Source of the DNA: Micromonospora gifhornensis
GTDB lineage: Bacteria; Actinomycetota; Actinomycetes; Mycobacteriales; Micromonosporaceae
NCBI RefSeq assembly: GCF_016863515.1
Contig: NZ_BOPA01000010.1
Coordinates: forward strand, 124,001 to 188,000
Reading direction: 5' to 3'
Length of the DNA stretch: 64,000 nucleotides
Shown here piece after piece: positions 1 to 8,813 of this stretch. Made by a program: the position numbers and the translations under genes. Within the stretch, counting starts at the first letter, position 1, and every line of letters starts with the position of its first letter. Under the pieces are notes generated by a model. The model ran no database searches. It saw nothing but the letters and a program-made list of their open reading frames with translations, and was not told where the DNA came from.

Positions 1-250
1 GCAATGAGGTACTTGATCTCTGGCGTGGGCGGAAATCGCTGACGTAGAGGTATTGGTCTGCAGACGTATTGATCATTGGTGGGTTGATCATTGACGGGCA
101 CGCCGAGGATCACGGCCTTTTCGTCGGCCATGCCCGATGGGTCATCTTCGGATTACAGAGCGTGCTCGAATCATCGGATCGGTCATATGTCAAGCCGAAG
201 AAAGACCTCTCACAGGGCCCCTGAGCTGCGCCAACGGTCAGGACAGCGGT
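1..250. other. intergenic region upstream of carD, no gene seen
   Basis: I see no convincing gene here. The stretch is less GC-rich than the rest and holds two direct copies of TTGATCATTG (starting near 69 and 84, 15 bp apart), each containing the palindrome TGATCA. These could be binding sites for a regulator of carD or of a gene left of the window. The upstream gene lies outside the window. Confidence 0.4.
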
Positions 251-279
251 GAGACATCGGTGCCTGAGCGTGTTACCCT
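251..279 (+). promoter_or_regulatory. predicted carD promoter
   Basis: GAGACA (251-256) and TACCCT (274-279) are separated by 17 bp, a reasonable match to a housekeeping sigma-70-type promoter of actinomycetes. An AAAGGGG ribosome site follows about 11 nt before the carD ATG. This is pattern matching only. Confidence 0.4.
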
Positions 280-306
280 AGACACAGCGAAAGGGGTTTC
301 GAACCT

Positions 307-792
307 ATGGTTTTCAGTGTCGGCGAGACCGTTGTTTACCCCCACCACGGGGCCGCACTCATCGAGGCAATCGAGACTCGGGTCATCAAGGGCGAGCCCA
401 AGCAGTACCTCGTCCTGAGGGTCGCGCAGGGTGACCTGACGGTCCGGGTGCCTGCCGAGAACGCCGAGATCGTGGGTGTGCGCGAGGTGGTGGGCGAAGA
501 GGGCCTGGGCAAGGTCTTCGACGTTCTCCGGGCTCCGCACACCGAGGAGCCGACCAACTGGTCGCGACGTTACAAGGCGAATCTGGAGAAGTTGGCCTCC
601 GGCAATCCGCTGAAGGTGGCCGAGGTCGTCCGCGACCTGTGGCGCCGGGAGCGGGAGCGGGGCCTTTCCGCAGGTGAGAAGCGCATGCTCGCCAAGGCCC
701 GGGACATTCTCGTCGGCGAGGTCGCGTTGGCCGAAAAGAGCACCAAGGACGAGGCGGAGACGTTGCTCGACAAGGTGCTGACCGAGGCCTAG
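307..792 (+). CDS. carD: CarD family transcriptional regulator
   Basis: This 161-residue protein is the CarD/CdnL RNA-polymerase-binding regulator, which stabilises open promoter complexes and is essential in mycobacteria. The N-terminal Tudor-like RNAP-interaction domain begins [13 protein letters not shown], the usual CarD opening. The C-terminal part from about residue 65 is the helical DNA-binding domain rich in basic and leucine residues. Length matches the family (about 160 aa). It starts an apparent unit carD-ispD-ispF, the order seen widely in actinobacteria. The start at ATG 307 fits the family N-terminus exactly. Confidence 0.96.
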   Translation: MVFSVGETVVYPHHGAALIEAIETRVIKGEPKQYLVLRVAQGDLTVRVPAENAEIVGVREVVGEEGLGKVFDVLRAPHTEEPTNWSRRYKANLEKLASGNPLKVAEVVRDLWRRERERGLSAGEKRMLAKARDILVGEVALAEKSTKDEAETLLDKVLTEA

Positions 793-848
793 TCCGCACA
801 GCATCGTCGTACCCACTTCGTAGCGAAGAAACCATCGAGGACCGCGAC

Positions 849-1565
849 GTGACCGCGCAGCTGAATCCGCGCGGTGACGTCGCGGTCCTCGTGCCTGCGG
901 CCGGTGCCGGCGTACGCCTCGGCCCCGGCCGACCCAAGGCGCTGCGGCTGTTGGCCGGGGAGCCGCTGCTGGTGCACGCGGTCCGTCGGCTGGCTGCCGC
1001 CGCGTCGGTGCACACCATCGTGGTGGCTGCCCCGATCGCCGAGGTCGCGGCCGTACGTGACCTGCTCGCCCCGATCGCACCGGTCACCGTGGTACCCGGT
1101 GGGGCCGAACGGCAGGAGTCCGTGGCCGCCGCCCTTGCCGCCGTGCCCGTCGGGCCCGACATCGTCCTGGTGCACGACGCGGCCCGCGCCCTGACCCCGC
1201 CCGCCCTGGTGGAGTCGGTGGCAGCCGCGGTGCGCTCGGGCCACGACGCGGTCATCCCGGTACTCCCGGTGGTCGACACGATCAAGGAAGTCGACGCGGA
1301 TGAGCTGGTGCTCGGCACCGTCGACCGCCGAGCGCTGCGGGCGGTGCAGACCCCGCAGGGGTTCCGCCGGTCGGTACTGGCCGCCGCGCACGCCGCCGCC
1401 GGTGACGCGTTGACCGACGACGCCGGGCTGGTGGAGAAACAGGGCGTACCGGTGTTCTGTGTTCCCGGCTCGGATCACGCCCTGAAGATCACTCGCCCCT
1501 TCGATCTCGCGTTGGCTGAGCACCTGCTGGCGACCGATCTCCGGACGCGTACCCTCGATTCATGA
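849..1565 (+). CDS. ispD: 2-C-methyl-D-erythritol 4-phosphate cytidylyltransferase
   Basis: This 238-residue enzyme transfers CMP from CTP to methylerythritol 4-phosphate, the third step of the non-mevalonate isoprenoid pathway. The CTP-binding loop [17 protein letters not shown] lies at residues 16-32, and the VHDAARAL block near residue 100 carries the conserved aspartate region. Start is GTG 849. Its stop overlaps the ATG of ispF by 4 nt, so the two consecutive-pathway enzymes are translationally coupled. Length is normal for IspD. Confidence 0.95.
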   Translation: MTAQLNPRGDVAVLVPAAGAGVRLGPGRPKALRLLAGEPLLVHAVRRLAAAASVHTIVVAAPIAEVAAVRDLLAPIAPVTVVPGGAERQESVAAALAAVPVGPDIVLVHDAARALTPPALVESVAAAVRSGHDAVIPVLPVVDTIKEVDADELVLGTVDRRALRAVQTPQGFRRSVLAAAHAAAGDALTDDAGLVEKQGVPVFCVPGSDHALKITRPFDLALAEHLLATDLRTRTLDS

Positions 1566-2044
1566 TCGTTCCTCGGGTGGCCATCGGCACGGACGTGCAC
1601 GCCTTCGAGGCCGGCCGACCCTGCTGGGTGGCCGGCCTGCACTGGCCGGACCAGGACGGGTTGGCCGGGCACTCCGACGCCGACGTGGCCGCGCACGCGG
1701 CCTGCAACGCGCTGCTCTCCGCCGCCGGGCTGGGTGACCTCGGCGCCAACTTCGGGGTGGGGCAGCCGGAGTGGGCCGGGGCGAGTGGGGTACGCCTGCT
1801 GGTCGAGACCGCGCGCCGGGTCCGCGCCGCAGGCTTCGCCATCGGCAACGTGTCCGTGCAGGTCGTGGGGGTACGACCCAAGATCGGTCCACGCCGGGAG
1901 GAGGCCGAGCAGGTGCTGTCGGAGGCGGTCGGCGCCCCGGTCACGTTGTCCGCCGCGACCACCGACGGGCTGGGTTTCACCGGGCGCGGAGAGGGACTCG
2001 CCGGGATCGCGGTGGCCTTGGTGTACGCCCAGCCGAGCGCCTAG
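1562..2044 (+). CDS. ispF: 2-C-methyl-D-erythritol 2,4-cyclodiphosphate synthase
   Basis: This 160-residue protein cyclises CDP-methylerythritol 2-phosphate with loss of CMP, the fifth MEP-pathway step. Metal ligands are visible as Asp11 and His13 in GTDVHAF and the histidine of [11 protein letters not shown]. The family C-terminal block [21 protein letters not shown] is present. The ATG overlaps the ispD stop codon (ATGA). In mycobacteria cysS follows directly; here a TPR gene follows 9 bp later and cysS lies 28 kb downstream. Confidence 0.95.
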   Translation: MIVPRVAIGTDVHAFEAGRPCWVAGLHWPDQDGLAGHSDADVAAHAACNALLSAAGLGDLGANFGVGQPEWAGASGVRLLVETARRVRAAGFAIGNVSVQVVGVRPKIGPRREEAEQVLSEAVGAPVTLSAATTDGLGFTGRGEGLAGIAVALVYAQPSA

Positions 2045-2053
2045 GCTCGCGCG

Positions 2054-3466
2054 ATGTCCGCCGACGTACCCGCCGACCCGCCCGCCGCCGACGGCTACCT
2101 GCAGCGCGCCACCCTCCTCGCCGAGCTGGGCCGCTACGACGAAGCGGTCGGTGAACTCGGTTTCGCGCTCGCCCTCGACCCCGCCCACGTGGAAACGCTC
2201 GTCATGCTCGCCCGGGTGCAGCTGGCCGCCGACCGGCCCGTCGAGGCGTTGGCCGCCGCCGAATCCGCCGTTGCCGCCGCGCCGGGGCAGGTTCCCCCGC
2301 TCGTCCTGCGTGGCCTGGCTCTCGGCGACCTGGAACGGTACGGCGAGGCCGCGGGTACCGCCGACGAGATCCTGGCCCTGGGCCCGCAGGACGCGTACGC
2401 CCAACGCAGCGCGGCGGCGATCCTGGCTGGTTCCCGCAACGGCCAGCCGGCCCTGAACGCCGCCTGGCACGCGGTGGAGTTGGCACCCGAGGAACCCCAG
2501 GGGCACCTGGTGCTCGGCCTGGTGGCGGCGAACATGCGGATGTTCGATCTCGCCGAGCGGGCCTACCGGGAGGCGTTGCGACTGGACCCGCGACTGGCCG
2601 AGGTCAGTGAGGACGTCGGCGTGCTGCGGTTGGAACAGCGACGCTGGAGCGCCACCCTGGAGCAACTCGCCGAGGCCGCCGTGCCGACGCTGCCGCCTAC
2701 CGATCCCCGCCGGACCGAGGTGAACCGTCCGGAACAGGCTCCCGACGATCTGCCCCGGCAGGGCCCGTACCCGCCCAGCGGTCCGGGCACCAACCAGCAG
2801 CCCGGCTGGCCGACCGAGGGTCGTACCGAGTCGGGCGGGCCGGCTGAGGGTCGGACCGGGCCGGGCGGGCCGGCTGACGGGGGTACCTGGCCGAGCGGTC
2901 CGCCGGCCGACGGGGGTACCTGGCCGAGCGGACCGCCGGCGGGGTGGGACACGCCTGCTGGCGAGCGCCGCCCGGGGCCTGTTCCCAGCGCGGGTGGGGA
3001 GCAGCCGGGCCACGGTGCAGCCGAGTTCCCTGAGCCGGGCCGGCTCGGCGAGCCGGTGGATGCGGGTCGGGCCGGCACCGGTCCGTTCGTCGCGCGTCGT
3101 CCGGTGCCGGCGGCGCTGCGGCAGTTCGTGCTCTGGGGGGCCGGCTGGTCGATGGTGGCCGCCATCGTGATCGCCTGTTCGGCGACCACCGGTTCCGGGT
3201 TCTCCCGGTTCATGGCGGTGCTGGCGGCCGCCGGCGGGGGCATCGTGCTCTGGCGGCACGCGTCCCGACTGCCAGGCCTGACCCGGACCGTGCTGCCCGT
3301 ACTGCGGCGAACCGACCGTCCGCTGGTCCTGGCCGTGTACGCGGCAGCCGCCGCGCCCGCGCTGATCCTGCTCTACGCCCTGGTCGGCACGCCCTGGCCG
3401 CTGGTGCTCTCCATCGGCATCGCCACCGTCGCCCAGTTGACGATCGTCTCGCGCCCGGTGGCCTGA
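2054..3466 (+). CDS. TPR-repeat membrane protein
   Basis: This 470-residue protein has three parts. Residues 1-215 are tetratricopeptide repeats (for example AELGRYDEAVGELGFALALDP), a protein-interaction scaffold. Residues about 220-340 are a Gly/Pro/Thr-rich low-complexity linker with short tandem repeats. The last 115 residues hold about four hydrophobic segments, so the TPR domain is probably cytoplasmic and membrane-anchored. No catalytic motif is visible and the function is unknown. It starts 9 bp after ispF and may share its transcript. Confidence 0.85.
   Translation: MSADVPADPPAADGYLQRATLLAELGRYDEAVGELGFALALDPAHVETLVMLARVQLAADRPVEALAAAESAVAAAPGQVPPLVLRGLALGDLERYGEAAGTADEILALGPQDAYAQRSAAAILAGSRNGQPALNAAWHAVELAPEEPQGHLVLGLVAANMRMFDLAERAYREALRLDPRLAEVSEDVGVLRLEQRRWSATLEQLAEAAVPTLPPTDPRRTEVNRPEQAPDDLPRQGPYPPSGPGTNQQPGWPTEGRTESGGPAEGRTGPGGPADGGTWPSGPPADGGTWPSGPPAGWDTPAGERRPGPVPSAGGEQPGHGAAEFPEPGRLGEPVDAGRAGTGPFVARRPVPAALRQFVLWGAGWSMVAAIVIACSATTGSGFSRFMAVLAAAGGGIVLWRHASRLPGLTRTVLPVLRRTDRPLVLAVYAAAAAPALILLYALVGTPWPLVLSIGIATVAQLTIVSRPVA
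2817..2941 (+). repeat. in-frame tandem repeats encoding Gly/Pro-rich linker
   Basis: Two units of about 30 bp (EGRTESGGPA-like) are followed by two nearly identical 33-bp units (2876-2908 and 2909-2941, one mismatch) encoding DGGTWPSGPPA. All unit lengths are multiples of three, so copy-number change keeps the TPR protein in frame. Confidence 0.85.
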
Positions 3467-3546
3467 GTCCCGCCGCCGCCGTGCGGCAGGCAACGGGCCT
3501 GGCGTTGGTGCGACGTGCGCAGCTCTGACGCCGACGACCCTGGCGC

Positions 3547-3598
3547 GTTAAGAAGGGGCCCCTTCACCTCGCGAGGCGTTAACAAGGGGCCCTTCCTT
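3547..3598 (+). repeat. twin-palindrome intergenic element, copy 1
   Basis: GTTAAGAAGGGGCCCCTTC, a spacer ending GAGGC, then GTTAACAAGGGGCCCTTCCTT. The first arm contains the perfect palindrome GAAGGGGCCCCTTC (3552-3565). It lies between the convergent TPR and hmgA genes, 2 nt from the hmgA stop. Related copies are at 13500, 15902, 37608 and 61897. The self-complementary arms can form hairpins in either transcript, so a terminator-like role is plausible but unproven. Confidence 0.85.
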
Positions 3599-3600
3599 CG

Positions 3601-4764
3601 TCAGCGGCGGGACCAGGTCCAGGCGTAGGCGTCGTCCTCGCAGTCGGCTGCCGCGTCGCACAGGTCGAGCGGGCGGAAGGTGTCGACCATGACGGCCAAC
3701 TCGTCGAAGAAGTCGACACCGATCGAGCGTTCCGCGGCACCGGGCTGGGGGCCGTGGGTGAAGCCGGACGGGTGCAGCGAGATGGAACCCTGCTCGATGC
3801 CGGAACCGCGTCGCGCCTCGTAGTTGCCGCCGGTGTAGAAGAGCATCTCGTCGGAGTCGACATTGTGGTGGTGGTACGGCACCGGGATGGCGTCCGGGTG
3901 GTAGTCGACCTTGCGGGGGACGAACGAGCAGATCACGAAGTTCGGGCCCTGGAAGGTCTGGTGCACCGGTGGCGGCTGGTGGATCCGGCCGGTGATCGGC
4001 TCGAAGTCGTGGATGGAGAAGGCCCACGGGTACATGTGACCGTCCCAGCCGACCACGTCGAACGGGTGGTTGGCGTAGACGTGGCGGGTCCAACCGCGCC
4101 GGTGGCGTACCAGCACCTCGACGTCGGTGCCGTCGACCAGCAGCGGCGCGTCCGGTCCCCGGACGTCCCGCTCGCAGTACGGCGAGTGTTCCAGGAACTG
4201 GCCGCGCACCGAGAGGTAGCGCTTGGGTGGGCCGATGTGGCCGGTCGCCTCGACGGCCAGCAGCCGGGTCGGCGTGTCCCCGGTGGGCACCAACCGGTGC
4301 ACCGTCGAGGTCGGAATGATCACGTAGTCGCCGGCCACCGCGTCCAGTACGCCGAAGGTCGACTCGACCCGCAGGGTGCCCGCCTCGACGTACAGGCAGT
4401 GGTCGCCGGTGGCGTCGCGGAACAGCGGGGACGGCCGGTCGGCGAGCACGTAGGCGATGCGTACGTCGTCGTTGGCGAGCAGGTAACGCCGACCCAGGAT
4501 GGGGTCGGCCCCGGTGCCGTCGAGCTTGTGGGTGCGCAGGTGCCGGGGCTTGAGCGGCAGGTTGGGCACCCGGGTCACGGCCGGCGGGGTGAACTCCTCG
4601 GCGGCGACGATCGCGGTCGGGGCGTACCGGTGGTAGAGCAGGGACGAGTCGGAGGAGAAGCCCTCCTGGCCCATCAACTCCTCGGTGTAGAGGCTGCCGT
4701 CGGGCTGCCGGAACTGGGTGTGGCGCTTGCGCGGCAGTTCGCCGACGCTGCGGTAGTACGGCAT
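3601..4764 (-). CDS. hmgA: homogentisate 1,2-dioxygenase
   Basis: This 387-residue Fe(II) enzyme opens the ring of homogentisate to maleylacetoacetate in tyrosine and phenylalanine breakdown. Iron-ligand blocks are visible: HHHNVDSDEMLFYTGG (His and Glu ligands) and SLHPSGFTHGPQPG (third His). It is close to the short bacterial form of the family. It is transcribed divergently from the 4849 gene and fahA; a 19-bp perfect palindrome lies between them. The repeat element follows its stop codon. Confidence 0.93.
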   Translation of the reverse strand: MPYYRSVGELPRKRHTQFRQPDGSLYTEELMGQEGFSSDSSLLYHRYAPTAIVAAEEFTPPAVTRVPNLPLKPRHLRTHKLDGTGADPILGRRYLLANDDVRIAYVLADRPSPLFRDATGDHCLYVEAGTLRVESTFGVLDAVAGDYVIIPTSTVHRLVPTGDTPTRLLAVEATGHIGPPKRYLSVRGQFLEHSPYCERDVRGPDAPLLVDGTDVEVLVRHRRGWTRHVYANHPFDVVGWDGHMYPWAFSIHDFEPITGRIHQPPPVHQTFQGPNFVICSFVPRKVDYHPDAIPVPYHHHNVDSDEMLFYTGGNYEARRGSGIEQGSISLHPSGFTHGPQPGAAERSIGVDFFDELAVMVDTFRPLDLCDAAADCEDDAYAWTWSRR

Positions 4765-4789
4765 GTCGCCTCCCGGTCACCAGCTCGAT

Positions 4790-4808
4790 GCGTCCGATTA
4801 TCGGACGC
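4790..4808. promoter_or_regulatory. 19-bp perfect palindrome, probable operator between hmgA and fahA units
   Basis: GCGTCCGATTATCGGACGC is a perfect palindrome around a central T. It sits in the 84-bp divergent promoter region, 26 bp upstream of the hmgA ATG and 41 bp upstream of the GTG at 4849. Length and symmetry suit a dimeric regulator (TetR, IclR or GntR type). No such regulator gene is adjacent. Confidence 0.65.
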
Positions 4809-4848
4809 TGTTGTCCGCTCCTTGTAGCGTCCCGTACATTCTTGTCTC

Positions 4849-5715
4849 GTGTCAACGCAGCTGCCCGCACTCGTCGCCGGCCTGGTCGACGACGCCGCCG
4901 TCTTCCCGCCGGGCAGCGCGTCGCTGCCCGACGCCGTCGCCGCCCACCGGCGACACCGCGCCGACTGGTACGCCGACCTCGTCGGCCCGCTGCTGCTGCC
5001 CGCCTCCAAGGTCGCGGCGGGCGAACTGAGCGGGCTGGTCGACCCGGCCGAGGGCTTCGTGATCGGGCTGATCGGCGACATCGGCCTCGACCGGCTGCCC
5101 TTCGCCCTGTCGTTCCTGCCGCCGCTCGGAGTGGCCGTCCGGCAGCTGGAGGCCCCGGTCGCCAAGCGGGGTGAGGACCCGCAGCCCGGCCTGGCCGAGC
5201 TGATCAACCTCACCGAGCGGCTGGACACCGTCGCCGTCTTCGCGGAGATCCCGTTGACGTTCGGCCTGACCGCCGCCCTGGACACGCTGGCCGAGGCGCG
5301 CTCCCGTGGGCTGTCGGTCGCCGCCAAGTTCCGTACCGGTGGGTTGGCCGCCGAGCTGTTCCCCACGCCCGCCGAGCTGGCCGCGGTCATCTGCGCCTGC
5401 CGGGACCGGCAGCTGCCGTTCAAGCTGACCGCCGGGTTGCACCACGCGGTGCGCCACCTCGACCCGGAAACCGGCATCACCCATCACGGCTTCGCCAACG
5501 TGCTGGCCGCGACGCTGGCCGCCGCCGAGGGCGCTGCGGTGGGGACGGTGACCGAGCTGCTCACCGTCCGCGACGAGCGACCCCTGGTGCAGCAGATCGA
5601 GGGCCGGCACGACCTGGCGCGTCCGCTGTGGATGGGCTTCGGCTCGTGCAGCATCGTGGAACCACTTACCGATCTGATCCGGCTGGGGCTGGTGAACGGG
5701 AGAAATCAGGCATGA
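4849..5715 (+). CDS. conserved protein of unknown function in homogentisate cluster
   Basis: This 288-residue protein starts at GTG 4849 and overlaps the fahA ATG by 4 nt, so it is translationally coupled to fumarylacetoacetase. I recognise no enzyme family. Alternating beta/alpha character and the blocks AAKFRTGG, LPFKLTAGLHHAVRH and FGSCSIVEP suggest a TIM-barrel-like fold with conserved Lys, Arg and His residues; this is an impression, not a domain match. It occupies the place where a maleylacetoacetate isomerase would be expected, and no glutathione- or mycothiol-dependent isomerase is visible in the window. A role in that step is inference only. Confidence 0.8.
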   Translation: MSTQLPALVAGLVDDAAVFPPGSASLPDAVAAHRRHRADWYADLVGPLLLPASKVAAGELSGLVDPAEGFVIGLIGDIGLDRLPFALSFLPPLGVAVRQLEAPVAKRGEDPQPGLAELINLTERLDTVAVFAEIPLTFGLTAALDTLAEARSRGLSVAAKFRTGGLAAELFPTPAELAAVICACRDRQLPFKLTAGLHHAVRHLDPETGITHHGFANVLAATLAAAEGAAVGTVTELLTVRDERPLVQQIEGRHDLARPLWMGFGSCSIVEPLTDLIRLGLVNGRNQA

Positions 5716-6920
5716 GCGAGCGAGTGAGCTGGGTGGCGGGCGCGGAAGGGTCCGGTTTCGGCATCCAGCACCTGCCGTACGGGGTGTTCCGGGTCGGCGA
5801 CGGGGAACCGCGCATCGGCGTACGCATCGCCGACGTGGTCCTGGACCTGGCCGCCGCGGAGGACGCCGGTCTGGTGCTGGCCGGCGGGGCGCTGCGCCGG
5901 CCGACGCTCAACACGTTCCTGGCGCTGGGTCGTCCGCAGTGGACCGCGGTGCGGCAGCGGATCACCGAACTGCTCACCGACCCGGCCCACCGGGTCGCCG
6001 TGGAGCCGCTGCTGGTGCCGCTGGAGCAGGTACGGATGGAACTGCCCATCGAGGTCGCCGACTACGTGGACTTCTACTCCTCGGAGCAGCATGCCTCGAA
6101 CGTCGGCCAGATCTTCCGACCCGGCCAGCCGGCGCTGCTGCCCAACTGGAAGCACCTGCCGATCGGCTACCACGGGAGGGCCGGCACCGTGGTGGTCTCC
6201 GGCACCCCGGTGGTACGCCCGCAGGGCCAGCGGCCGAGCAAGGACGGGCCGGTCTTCGGCCCGTCGGTACGCCTCGACATCGAGGCCGAGGTCGGGTTCG
6301 TGGTCGGCGTACCCAGTCCGCTCGGCGCCCGGGTGGCCGCCGCCGACTTCGACGAGCACGTCTTCGGTGTGGTGCTGGTCAACGACTGGTCGGCCCGGGA
6401 CATCCAGGCGTGGGAGTACCAGCCGCTGGGCCCGTTCCTGGGCAAGTCGTTCGCCACCTCGATCGCCGCCTGGGTGACCCCGCTGGACGCGCTGCGGAGC
6501 GCGTACGTGGCCGCGCCGGAGCAGGATCCGTCGGTCCTGGAATACCTGCGCGACGAGCCGCACGTCGGGCTGGACCTGCGGTTGACCGTGCAGTGGAACG
6601 GCGAGACGGTAAGCGAGCCGCCGTTCGCCGGGATGTACTGGACGCCGGCCCAGCAGTTGGCCCACCTGACCGTCAACGGCGCCTCACTGCGTACCGGTGA
6701 CCTCTACGCTTCCGGCACCGTCTCCGGTGACCGGCGTGACCAGGTCGGCTCCTTCCTGGAACTCACCTGGGGCGGCGCCGAGCCGGTGACCGTGGGCGGG
6801 GCGGAACGCACGTTCCTGCTCGACGGCGACACCGTCACCATCACGGCCACCGCACCCGGACCGGACGGCTCCACCATCACGTTGGCCGAGGTTACGGGGA
6901 TGATCGCGCCAGCCCGCTGA
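5712..6920 (+). CDS. fahA: fumarylacetoacetase
   Basis: This 402-residue hydrolase splits fumarylacetoacetate into fumarate and acetoacetate, the last step of homogentisate breakdown. Family blocks are present: YVDFYSSEQHASNVG, the Glu-containing DIEAEVGFVVG, and VLVNDWSARDIQAWEYQPLGPFLGKSF with the metal-binding Asp and catalytic Lys. Start ATG 5712 was chosen because it overlaps the upstream stop (ATGA) and gives the standard N-terminal domain; an earlier in-frame start would add 28 unrelated residues. Confidence 0.95.
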   Translation: MSERVSWVAGAEGSGFGIQHLPYGVFRVGDGEPRIGVRIADVVLDLAAAEDAGLVLAGGALRRPTLNTFLALGRPQWTAVRQRITELLTDPAHRVAVEPLLVPLEQVRMELPIEVADYVDFYSSEQHASNVGQIFRPGQPALLPNWKHLPIGYHGRAGTVVVSGTPVVRPQGQRPSKDGPVFGPSVRLDIEAEVGFVVGVPSPLGARVAAADFDEHVFGVVLVNDWSARDIQAWEYQPLGPFLGKSFATSIAAWVTPLDALRSAYVAAPEQDPSVLEYLRDEPHVGLDLRLTVQWNGETVSEPPFAGMYWTPAQQLAHLTVNGASLRTGDLYASGTVSGDRRDQVGSFLELTWGGAEPVTVGGAERTFLLDGDTVTITATAPGPDGSTITLAEVTGMIAPAR

Positions 6921-7094
6921 CCCCTATCCGACAGGCCCACGCTGTCGCACCGGCTGTGCGATCAAGGGCCGTCACCGTCTTCGTTGATCGTCTCGGAATT
7001 CCGTCGCCACACCGCGCCGGGCTGACCGGTGCCCCCCGTTCCGGTCGGCCCGGTCGCGGCGGGCGGCATGTCGAACCCGAGGGAGATGACGACG

Positions 7095-7304
7095 ATGCAC
7101 GATCTCGTGGGCGCGGTCTGGCGTACCAGCAGCCGCTCCAATGACCAGGGTCTCTGCGTGGAGGTGGCCGACAACCTGGCCCGCCGCCACGGCGTGGTGG
7201 GTATACGTGACTCCAAGGACCAGGCCGGGCCGGTGCTGACGGTCAGCCCTCGGGGCTGGAGCGCGTTCGTCGGTGCGATCCGCGACGGCGACTTCGCCCG
7301 CTGA
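7095..7304 (+). CDS. DUF397 domain small protein
   Basis: This 69-residue protein has the full DUF397 pattern: W-R-T-SSRS near the N-terminus, C-VEVA, then GVVGIRDSKDQAGPVLTVSPRGWSAFV. DUF397 proteins in actinomycetes usually pair with an XRE/DUF5753 regulator; this copy stands alone between fahA and a propeller protein, while a paired copy is at 23152. The start at 7095 gives a GAGGGAG ribosome site about 9 nt upstream; ATG 7086 is too close to it. Confidence 0.85.
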   Translation: MHDLVGAVWRTSSRSNDQGLCVEVADNLARRHGVVGIRDSKDQAGPVLTVSPRGWSAFVGAIRDGDFAR

Positions 7305-7455
7305 CCGCCCAGGGTCTCCGGGGCGGACGATCTGCCCCGGGGCCCCGCATCATGATCTCGCCGCGTCGGCCGCCGACCTCCGCCGCAGCGCAGCCTGACC
7401 GCAGCCTCCGGGCCGTTCCGACTGGTGGGTAGGGTGCCGGGCGGGGAGGTGCGGC

Positions 7456-8700
7456 ATGGGGTGGACGACGGGGCAGCGGCGGATCGTGGCAGCGGTGGCG
7501 GCGACCGGGGTCGCGGCGGCACTGGCGCTCGTCGCGTACCGCGTCCTGGCGCCGGCCGAGGTCAGCACCACCGCCCGAGGCGACTATCCCGCACGCAGCC
7601 AGCGGGCACCCGGGGTGGTGGGCCGGCTGCCGGTCGCCCCGTTGATCGTGGACGGCCGGCTGCGGGTGTACGCGGCACAGCGCCAGGTCTACGCCGACCA
7701 ACCGGCCGACGGCCGGCACCGGAGTACGCCGTACTGGTCGTACCGCCGGTGGCCGGCGACCGTGGACGCGGTGGTGGCGAGCGGTACGACTGTGGTGAGC
7801 CGGTGGTCCGACGGCATGCTGGTGGCCCTCGACGCGCGTACCGGGCAGGTCGCCTGGCGCGCGGACGGCCCTGAGCCGGACCGGGAACGGGTCACCCGAC
7901 GGACCGGGTCGGCGATCGTCTGGCAGCCTCGTGGCGTCTCCGTGGTCCGGACGGCCGACGGCCGGGATGCGGTGGTGACCTCCGGTGCCGGCGAGGTGCG
8001 GGCTGTGGACCTGGCTGGCGGCGCGCTGCTGTGGCAGGCCGAGGTGGGGCGTGGTTGCCGGGAGCCGGTCGGCGGCAGCGCCGACGGTCAGTTGCTCACC
8101 CTGGACCGCTGCGACGGTCCGACGGTAATCGAGTTCCGGGACGCGGCGACCGGGAAGGTGGGCGACCGGTGGCGTCCTCCGGAGGCCGGTGACGAGCTGA
8201 CGGCGACCCTGATCGGCTGCGCTCCGACGGGCTGCGCGGCGTTGCGTACCGCCGGTCCGGACGACATGTCGGCCCGGGGTTGGTTGATCGGCTCCGGTGA
8301 GCCGGTTGCGGCTCGGGTGCTCGACGCAGCGGACGCCGAACTGCTCGACGGGACGGCCGTGACCCTGACGGACGGGCTGCTCGTCGGCCGCGCGGTGCGT
8401 AACGGCACCGAGCGCTGGCGGGCGTCGGTCGGGCCGGGCCGGTTGATCGCCGTTCAGTCGGGCCGGGCGCATGTGTTGACAGTGGAGAACGAGCTGGTCA
8501 CGGTGGACGCGGCAAGCGGCCGTGAGCTGTCCCGGTTCGTCCTCAACGTGGGCTCCGACGGCACCGGGTGGGTGCCCGGGTCGGTGTACGCCGCTGACGG
8601 ATACGTCGCGGTGGAACGGCTGCGGCGTCCAGTCGACCTCGATGGGGACGACCACGCTTACTACTTCACCGCAGAACCGTTGATCGTCGCCGCAACCTGA
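7456..8700 (+). CDS. membrane-anchored PQQ-like beta-propeller protein
   Basis: This 414-residue protein begins with a hydrophobic segment (residues about 9-29, IVAAVAATGVAAALALVAYRV) acting as a signal anchor. The rest consists of repeated blades such as GMLVALDARTGQVAWRADG and VRAVDLAGGALLWQAEVGRG, the D-x-TG-x-W pattern of quinoprotein-like propellers. No PQQ or metal ligands are evident, so a binding or scaffold role outside the membrane is more likely than enzyme activity. A second protein of similar design is at 16011. Confidence 0.8.
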   Translation: MGWTTGQRRIVAAVAATGVAAALALVAYRVLAPAEVSTTARGDYPARSQRAPGVVGRLPVAPLIVDGRLRVYAAQRQVYADQPADGRHRSTPYWSYRRWPATVDAVVASGTTVVSRWSDGMLVALDARTGQVAWRADGPEPDRERVTRRTGSAIVWQPRGVSVVRTADGRDAVVTSGAGEVRAVDLAGGALLWQAEVGRGCREPVGGSADGQLLTLDRCDGPTVIEFRDAATGKVGDRWRPPEAGDELTATLIGCAPTGCAALRTAGPDDMSARGWLIGSGEPVAARVLDAADAELLDGTAVTLTDGLLVGRAVRNGTERWRASVGPGRLIAVQSGRAHVLTVENELVTVDAASGRELSRFVLNVGSDGTGWVPGSVYAADGYVAVERLRRPVDLDGDDHAYYFTAEPLIVAAT

Positions 8701-8758
8701 TCAGCCCGAATATCCGCAAAGCGGACAAAGAAGACATATGCTGCTGGTTGTAGGTTGC

Positions 8759-8791
8759 GGGCCGGTCCGCTGGGGGATGGCGGACCGGCCC
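8759..8791. terminator. bidirectional hairpin between convergent genes
   Basis: GGGCCGGTCCGC pairs perfectly with GCGGACCGGCCC across a 9-nt loop, between the propeller gene and the convergent aminotransferase gene. A smaller hairpin, TCCGC-aaa-GCGGA, lies at 8713-8725. There is no U-tract, as is common for actinomycete terminators. Confidence 0.75.
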
Positions 8792-8813
8792 GGTACTGCG
8801 TGGGGAGCCGGGC

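Noticed and set aside
69-93. TTGATCATTG direct repeats as an origin or iteron
   Set aside because: Only two copies, no DnaA boxes nearby; recorded only as a possible regulatory site.
1475-3493. Long minus-strand frame opposite ispF and the TPR gene
   Set aside because: Low-complexity Arg/Gly/Pro translation mirrors the real genes; no domain or start signal.
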